From a virus, in the IMG/VR virus record IMGVR_UViG_3300047562_001072, positions 1 through 36,041 of that record: 36,041 bases of DNA; one strand, 5' to 3'. This document shows positions 33,107 through 36,041 of the stretch, piece by piece. A program made the translations under genes and the position numbers. The notes below the pieces were generated by a model. It saw only the letters and a list, made by a program, of their open reading frames with translations, was not told the DNA's origin and searched no databases. Each line of letters opens with the position of its first letter. Positions within the stretch are counted from its first letter, which is position 1.

Positions 33107-33280
33107 TTGACAGGTGGGATTTAGTCGGGCATGTTGGCCGGCAGTCTTATCCACGGACTTTAAAACTATGAGAAAGCAAATCAATCAAACCCCAATCTCC
33201 CTGCATTGTGCGGCTCTCATAGGCCGGTGGAACTCAGTGTAGGGAGATTGGGGTTTTTTGTTATCTAAGCACAGCACAGA
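33107..33280 (+). ncRNA. candidate structured RNA or leader before 33281
   Basis: A 175-bp gap with TTGACA at 33107 (a weak -10 follows), an AGTC/GACT hairpin (33143-33161), CTATGAGA at 33166-33173, and the 16-bp-stem hairpin below. CTATGAGA is complementary to TCTCATAG in that hairpin's loop (33215-33222), so a pseudoknot or a switch between two structures is possible. It could be a separate small RNA or a leader controlling the next gene. Confidence 0.45.
33187..33259 (+). terminator. long-loop terminator or attenuator, 16-bp stem
   Basis: AAACCCCAATCTCCCT (33187-33202) pairs perfectly with 33241-33256, followed by further Ts to 33259. The 38-nt loop holds a CGGC/GCCG mini-stem. Stem and T-run are terminator-like, but the loop is large, and it sits 22 nt before the next ATG. 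Confidence 0.7.
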
Positions 33281-33868
33281 ATGAAAACATTAAAACTCAG
33301 ATGGGTCGGACAAACACCTTTGCTCATGTCATCGGACAAGCTCGCAAACCCGCTTTCTGCGGAGTACAAGGAAATGAAACCTCTGACCAAAAAGCGAAGC
33401 AAGACCGAAGACGATTACGAAACCATCATGAAACTTGAATGGAAGTATCTGATGTATTTCGACAAGGACATTGGACCATACATTCCAACCAACAACATCA
33501 AGCAGTGCATGATTCAAGGAGCGACTTTCAGACGGCTTGGATCAAAATTTACAGGGGTAATTATTAACGCTCCGAGCCTCAAGGTTAAGCTGGAGTACAA
33601 AGGCCCAAGAGACATGGAAGGGCTTCAAAAAAGATTTGACGATTTCCAACTCACTACAAGCGTTGTTGTCAGCCGGGCGCGGGTGATGAAATGCCGACCA
33701 AAGTTTGACGGGTGGTCAATCCAGTTTGAAGTCATTTACGACGAAGCTGATCTGACCAAGGAAGAAATCATTCAGGCATGTGAAGACGCTGGCAGTAAAA
33801 AAGGTTTATGCGGATGGCGCCCAGCATGTAAGGGCGAATACGGAAGATTTACGGTTGAAACCGTTTGA
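33281..33868 (+). CDS. phage protein of unknown function (GWRPxxxGxYGRF type)
   Basis: 195 aa. Recalled pattern of a family seen in many phages: LRWVGQTPLLMSS at the N-terminus, IPTNNIKQCMIQGATF near residue 67-82, VVSRARVMKCRPKFDGW near 126-142, and the end GLCGWRPACKGEYGRF. Role unknown. The fold pattern (strand, glycine-rich end) is loosely like RAMP proteins of the Cas7 type, but that is only a guess. It stands alone between two structured regions. Confidence 0.6.
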   Translation: MKTLKLRWVGQTPLLMSSDKLANPLSAEYKEMKPLTKKRSKTEDDYETIMKLEWKYLMYFDKDIGPYIPTNNIKQCMIQGATFRRLGSKFTGVIINAPSLKVKLEYKGPRDMEGLQKRFDDFQLTTSVVVSRARVMKCRPKFDGWSIQFEVIYDEADLTKEEIIQACEDAGSKKGLCGWRPACKGEYGRFTVETV

Positions 33869-33890
33869 GACATTCCCGAAAGGGTGAACA

Positions 33891-33980
33891 TAGCCAAGCC
33901 GAGCAAAGCAAAGCATAGTCTAGCACAGCGAAGCGAAGCCGAGCATAGCGAAGCGTATCTAAGCAAAGAACAGACAAGCC
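33891..33980 (+). repeat. 18-unit NAGNN pentamer array
   Basis: Eighteen consecutive 5-mers in strict phase with no gap. 17 of 18 have AG at positions 2-3 and 14 of 18 have AGC; positions 1 and 5 vary. It begins 22 nt after the stop of the 195-aa gene and lies in a non-coding gap. On the minus strand it makes a false repeated reading frame. Confidence 0.9.
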
Positions 33981-34000
33981 GGAGTCTATAAAACACCGGC
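33978..34000 (+). other. hairpin before the 34013 start
   Basis: GCCGG (33978-33982) pairs with CCGGC (33996-34000), then CAATTTTTAAC and the ATG. It touches the end of the pentamer array and resembles the hairpin-plus-CAATTTT arrangement before 24772. Confidence 0.45.
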
Positions 34001-34012
34001 GCAATTTTTAAC

Positions 34013-34249
34013 ATGAAAACCTGGCAAAAAATTACAATCAAAACAAAGCTAGAGCCTGGCACGATCATCGGAGGCTGGACTACCGACGGCGTCTGGATGA
34101 AAGGGCGCGTCACTGAACACATGGTCCAAACAGGGCTTTACCTGATCGGGCATTTAGAGCCGACACACTGGACAAAGGCCGCTGCATTCTGGGACATTCC
34201 ACGCGCTCCACGGGTGGAGGATTGTCAAATGATGGAACCAGCTTGGTAA
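34013..34249 (+). CDS. unknown small protein
   Basis: 78 aa after ATTTTTAACATG. Strand-rich with several Trp residues (IIGGWTTDGVWMKGRV; THWTKAAAFWDI). Possibly an SH3-like barrel, but no family is recognised. Confidence 0.5.
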   Translation: MKTWQKITIKTKLEPGTIIGGWTTDGVWMKGRVTEHMVQTGLYLIGHLEPTHWTKAAAFWDIPRAPRVEDCQMMEPAW

Positions 34250-34253
34250 GATT

Positions 34254-34667
34254 ATGGGATTAAAAAAAGTCACATTTGGCAAACCGTCAAAATACCCGCT
34301 GACCTATTCAGTGGTCGTAGGCAACACCGTATCACGCTCGCTGATGTTTCACGGATCTCATCAACTGGCAGAGCAAACCGGATTCGTTTATGGTGATTTT
34401 TATGAGGTATATTTTGACAGCCATGCCTGCGCGATGCAGATCCAGAAATTAGGCGCCAAGAAACGCGATAGCCGACAGATGAGACGCATGTCACACAAAG
34501 GGAAAGTGGTTGGAGGTTTCTGTTTCTCGTTCACGTCGTACCCGTTTGAGGGTTTCTTTCCCAACGGCAATCAGATACCATTGGAAATACTTAAAGCTGA
34601 GCCTGGGGTTTTGCTTTTCAGAATCCCTAGAGATGTCCCAAACATAAACACAAACACAAAATCATGA
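34254..34667 (+). CDS. unknown protein
   Basis: 137 aa, strand-rich and basic in the middle (GAKKRDSRQMRRMSHKGKV). No family is recognised. Its stop overlaps the next start by ATGA. Confidence 0.5.
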   Translation: MGLKKVTFGKPSKYPLTYSVVVGNTVSRSLMFHGSHQLAEQTGFVYGDFYEVYFDSHACAMQIQKLGAKKRDSRQMRRMSHKGKVVGGFCFSFTSYPFEGFFPNGNQIPLEILKAEPGVLLFRIPRDVPNINTNTKS

Positions 34668-35143
34668 TTGAATTATTTATATCAATGGCAGCGTTGGCGG
34701 CGGCATCTTATGCCGTCTGGATCTCGTCTGGCGTCACATCATGCCAGCGGGAATTAAAATCACTTGAGCGGCGCGTTAATGGCTTTCGCGATGATATGCT
34801 GGAATGGCTAAATAGAACGAACTCGCTGGAAGACAAAGCCAAAGAGTTTGCGCGGTGGGATCAGGATATTAGAAGAAATATCCGTGAGATGGACAGATTG
34901 CATAGTAATTGGATTAAATCTTTGACTGACCGGGTCAATGAGCAGCACGAAAGCACACAGAAGGTTGCTAAACTGATTGACACAATGACCCAAGAGATCC
35001 GCGGTGAGTTGTCAATCACAGATGTCAGCGTGGAAGAACTCAAGATCCAGATCATAAAGTGCCAGGCAGAACAGCAGCGCATGCAATCAGCGATGAAGGA
35101 AAACCGGGATGCGTTGGTCAAATGGTTTGAGGGTGAGTTGTGA
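34664..35143 (+). CDS. membrane-anchored coiled-coil protein, Rz-like layout
   Basis: 159 aa. One N-terminal membrane segment (MIELFISMAALAAASYAVWI) and then a long charged coiled coil to the C-terminus. Length and layout match an inner-membrane spanin (lambda Rz, 153 aa). But it is far from the holin-like genes and no overlapping Rz1 lipoprotein is seen, so this is only one option; a membrane-tethered scaffold is another. Confidence 0.45.
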   Translation: MIELFISMAALAAASYAVWISSGVTSCQRELKSLERRVNGFRDDMLEWLNRTNSLEDKAKEFARWDQDIRRNIREMDRLHSNWIKSLTDRVNEQHESTQKVAKLIDTMTQEIRGELSITDVSVEELKIQIIKCQAEQQRMQSAMKENRDALVKWFEGEL

Positions 35144-35441
35144 TAATCCATAACCATCCAGTTATATTTCAAATGAGCAAAATTTTGCGCTGTCGATTTT
35201 TATACAGGGGGGCATGGTCGAAGGCTTCCGCGCCAGATCCAGCGGTGGTTTCCACGAACATCGCCGATTCCATTTATGTGCCAATTTTTTAGCACTTAGC
35301 ACCCAAAATTGGGAAATATTCCCCAATTCTGGCAAAATAAACCAAATTTGAAGCAAAAAGCTACATATTCGTACAGTAAAACAACAATCAAAGCACGGAA
35401 TCAGAAATTTACTCAGGCGAGTTTCACACAAGAGAAAAACA
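35144..35441 (+). other. gene-poor region before the terminase genes, candidate cos/operator
   Basis: About 300 bp with no convincing gene. It holds the perfect palindrome GCAAAATTTTGC (35177-35188), TAGCAC twice (35290 and 35297), and a near-perfect inverted repeat AATTGGG/CCCAATT (35307-35328). The terminase small-subunit gene starts 173 bp later. In lambda the cos site lies just before nu1, so this is the best place for a packaging site here. Confidence 0.4.
35173..35292 (+). CDS. 39-aa open frame, doubtful
   Basis: ATG at 35173 gives MSKILRCRFLYRGAWSKASA... and ends TTTTTTAG. It starts just upstream of, and overlaps, the GCAAAATTTTGC palindrome, lacks a Shine-Dalgarno, and is probably chance. 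Confidence 0.15.
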   Translation: MSKILRCRFLYRGAWSKASAPDPAVVSTNIADSIYVPIF

Positions 35442-35627
35442 ATGAAATCATACAAGCTGCATATCATTGGGACAGCATCACCAATCGTCATTTACGCAGA
35501 CCGGGTAAAAATCGACCGAGACACGCTTATTTTTTTCGTCAGGGAGAACGGAGCCGACAACGTAGTCGCGGCATACGCTCCTGGGACATGGCACAGTTTC
35601 GAGGAGGTGACTAATGCCAGCGCCTAA
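35442..35627 (+). CDS. unknown small protein before terS
   Basis: 61 aa, strand-rich (YKLHIIGTASPIVIYADRVKIDRDTLIFFVREN). A short acidic end follows. Overlaps the terminase start by 14 nt, so it belongs to the packaging transcript. No family is recognised. Confidence 0.55.
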   Translation: MKSYKLHIIGTASPIVIYADRVKIDRDTLIFFVRENGADNVVAAYAPGTWHSFEEVTNASA

Positions 35628-36041
35628 GGCATACACAGCAAACGAACTCAGCAACCTACTCGGGGCGGACCGGCGCCGGATTGAGTCTGTCCTGGAGTCG
35701 CTCAACATCGAGCCAGCCAAGCGACGGCGCCGGAATGCGAAGCTCTGGCACATCAGCAAGAGCGCATTTGAGGAACTTGAGGCCAAGTTAAAAGCAACGG
35801 CCTGGAGAGCGCCACAGGGTGAGCTACCTCTGGATCTCAAAGAGGAAAAGCTGAAGGAGGAGGTCGAACACTTACGACTTAAAAACCGAAAACTCAGAGA
35901 CGAGGCGACACCAAACCGCATCCTGGCAGAAATCTTTGGAGGGCTGGCGACGTTCACAGCTTCGTATCTCACCCAAAAACTTGAGATCGAAAACCCGGTC
36001 CAAACTGCCGGGCTGGAGCCTGCTGAGATCCGGGAGATCAA
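35614..36041 (+). CDS. terminase small subunit, Nu1 type, 3' partial
   Basis: 142 complete residues, cut by the window end. N-terminal winged-helix (AYTANELSNLLGADRRRIESVLESLNIEPAKRR), then helical parts and a family-like LEPAEIREI near the cut. It recognises the packaging site and hands DNA to the large subunit. Good Shine-Dalgarno GAGGAGG. The frame would run on, without a stop, into the large-subunit frame at base 2 if the ends were joined. Confidence 0.78.
   Translation, partial: MPAPKAYTANELSNLLGADRRRIESVLESLNIEPAKRRRRNAKLWHISKSAFEELEAKLKATAWRAPQGELPLDLKEEKLKEEVEHLRLKNRKLRDEATPNRILAEIFGGLATFTASYLTQKLEIENPVQTAGLEPAEIREI

Noticed and set aside
33891-33980. Pentamer array as a CRISPR or ordinary microsatellite
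   Set aside because: No 20-40 nt repeats with spacers, and units are variable yet in strict phase, unlike slippage products.
33772-34122. Minus-strand frame with repeated Leu-Arg-Ala-Ser-Cys across the pentamer array
   Set aside because: The repeats come from the 5-nt periodic DNA; the frame also crosses two genes.
35478-36041. Long minus-strand open frame opposite the small terminase gene
   Set aside because: It is antisense to a well-supported terminase gene, has a Ser-rich low-complexity product and no start signal.

Overview
This window is almost a whole genome of a tailed double-stranded DNA phage (class Caudoviricetes, siphovirus-type layout). It carries a lambda-like packaging and capsid set (GpA-type large terminase, Nu1-type small terminase, lambda-type portal, S49 protease-scaffold), a short tail module with a tape measure, a large adsorption cluster, and an early region for recombination and replication. 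Nearly every gene lies on the + strand, packed with ATGA, TAATG and GTGA overlaps. No integrase, CI-like repressor, tRNA or CRISPR array was seen. GC is near 50 % and GATC is clearly over-used. The host cannot be named. A Sec-type signal peptide, a lipoprotein and a surface-sugar-binding cluster would suit a Gram-negative host, but that is inference.

Layout. 1-1.7 kb: large terminase, cut at its N-terminus. 1.8-2.1 kb: one minus-strand BlaI/MecI-like regulator. 2.2-9.0 kb: head-tail joining protein, portal, protease-scaffold, major capsid protein, putative decoration protein, connectors, tail-tube and chaperone genes. 9.0-14.1 kb: short tape measure and tail-tip proteins. 14.1-15.6 kb: two tandem related DNA methyltransferases and a Cys-rich protein. 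15.6-22.7 kb: virion and receptor-binding proteins, including a beta-helix tailspike and a LamG-like protein. 22.7-23.6 kb: small membrane proteins, probably for lysis, ending in a terminator. 24.35-24.77 kb: a gene-free stretch crowded with hairpins. 24.8-28.3 kb: HTH protein, YqaJ/lambda-exonuclease-like nuclease, RecT annealase, third methyltransferase. 28.4-30.8 kb: small proteins, HTH protein, replication initiator-like protein with an iteron array inside its gene, DnaC-like loader. 30.8-33.1 kb: SSB-like protein, Mom-like DNA modification protein, zinc-ribbon protein, RuvC-like resolvase. 33.1-35.1 kb: structured RNA candidate, a phage protein of unknown function, an 18-unit pentamer array and small genes. 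35.1-36.0 kb: possible cos/control region, then the small terminase, cut by the window end.

How it fits together. The exonuclease-RecT pair, SSB, resolvase, initiator and loader form a recombination and replication module. The three methyltransferases and the Mom-like enzyme would modify phage DNA, most simply as protection from restriction. The terminase pair split across the two window ends suggests a linearised map of a circular or concatemeric genome.

The least explained signals are in DNA and RNA rather than protein: (1) a phased GTCCG/CGGAC array inside the initiator gene, a lambda-ori-like candidate; (2) an 18-unit, gap-free NAGNN array at 33891-33980 with the geometry of TRAP-type RNA sites; (3) the 24.35-24.77 kb hairpin region, where two 28-nt hairpins differ by compensatory changes; (4) a 16-bp-stem hairpin with a possible pseudoknot at 33.17-33.26 kb.
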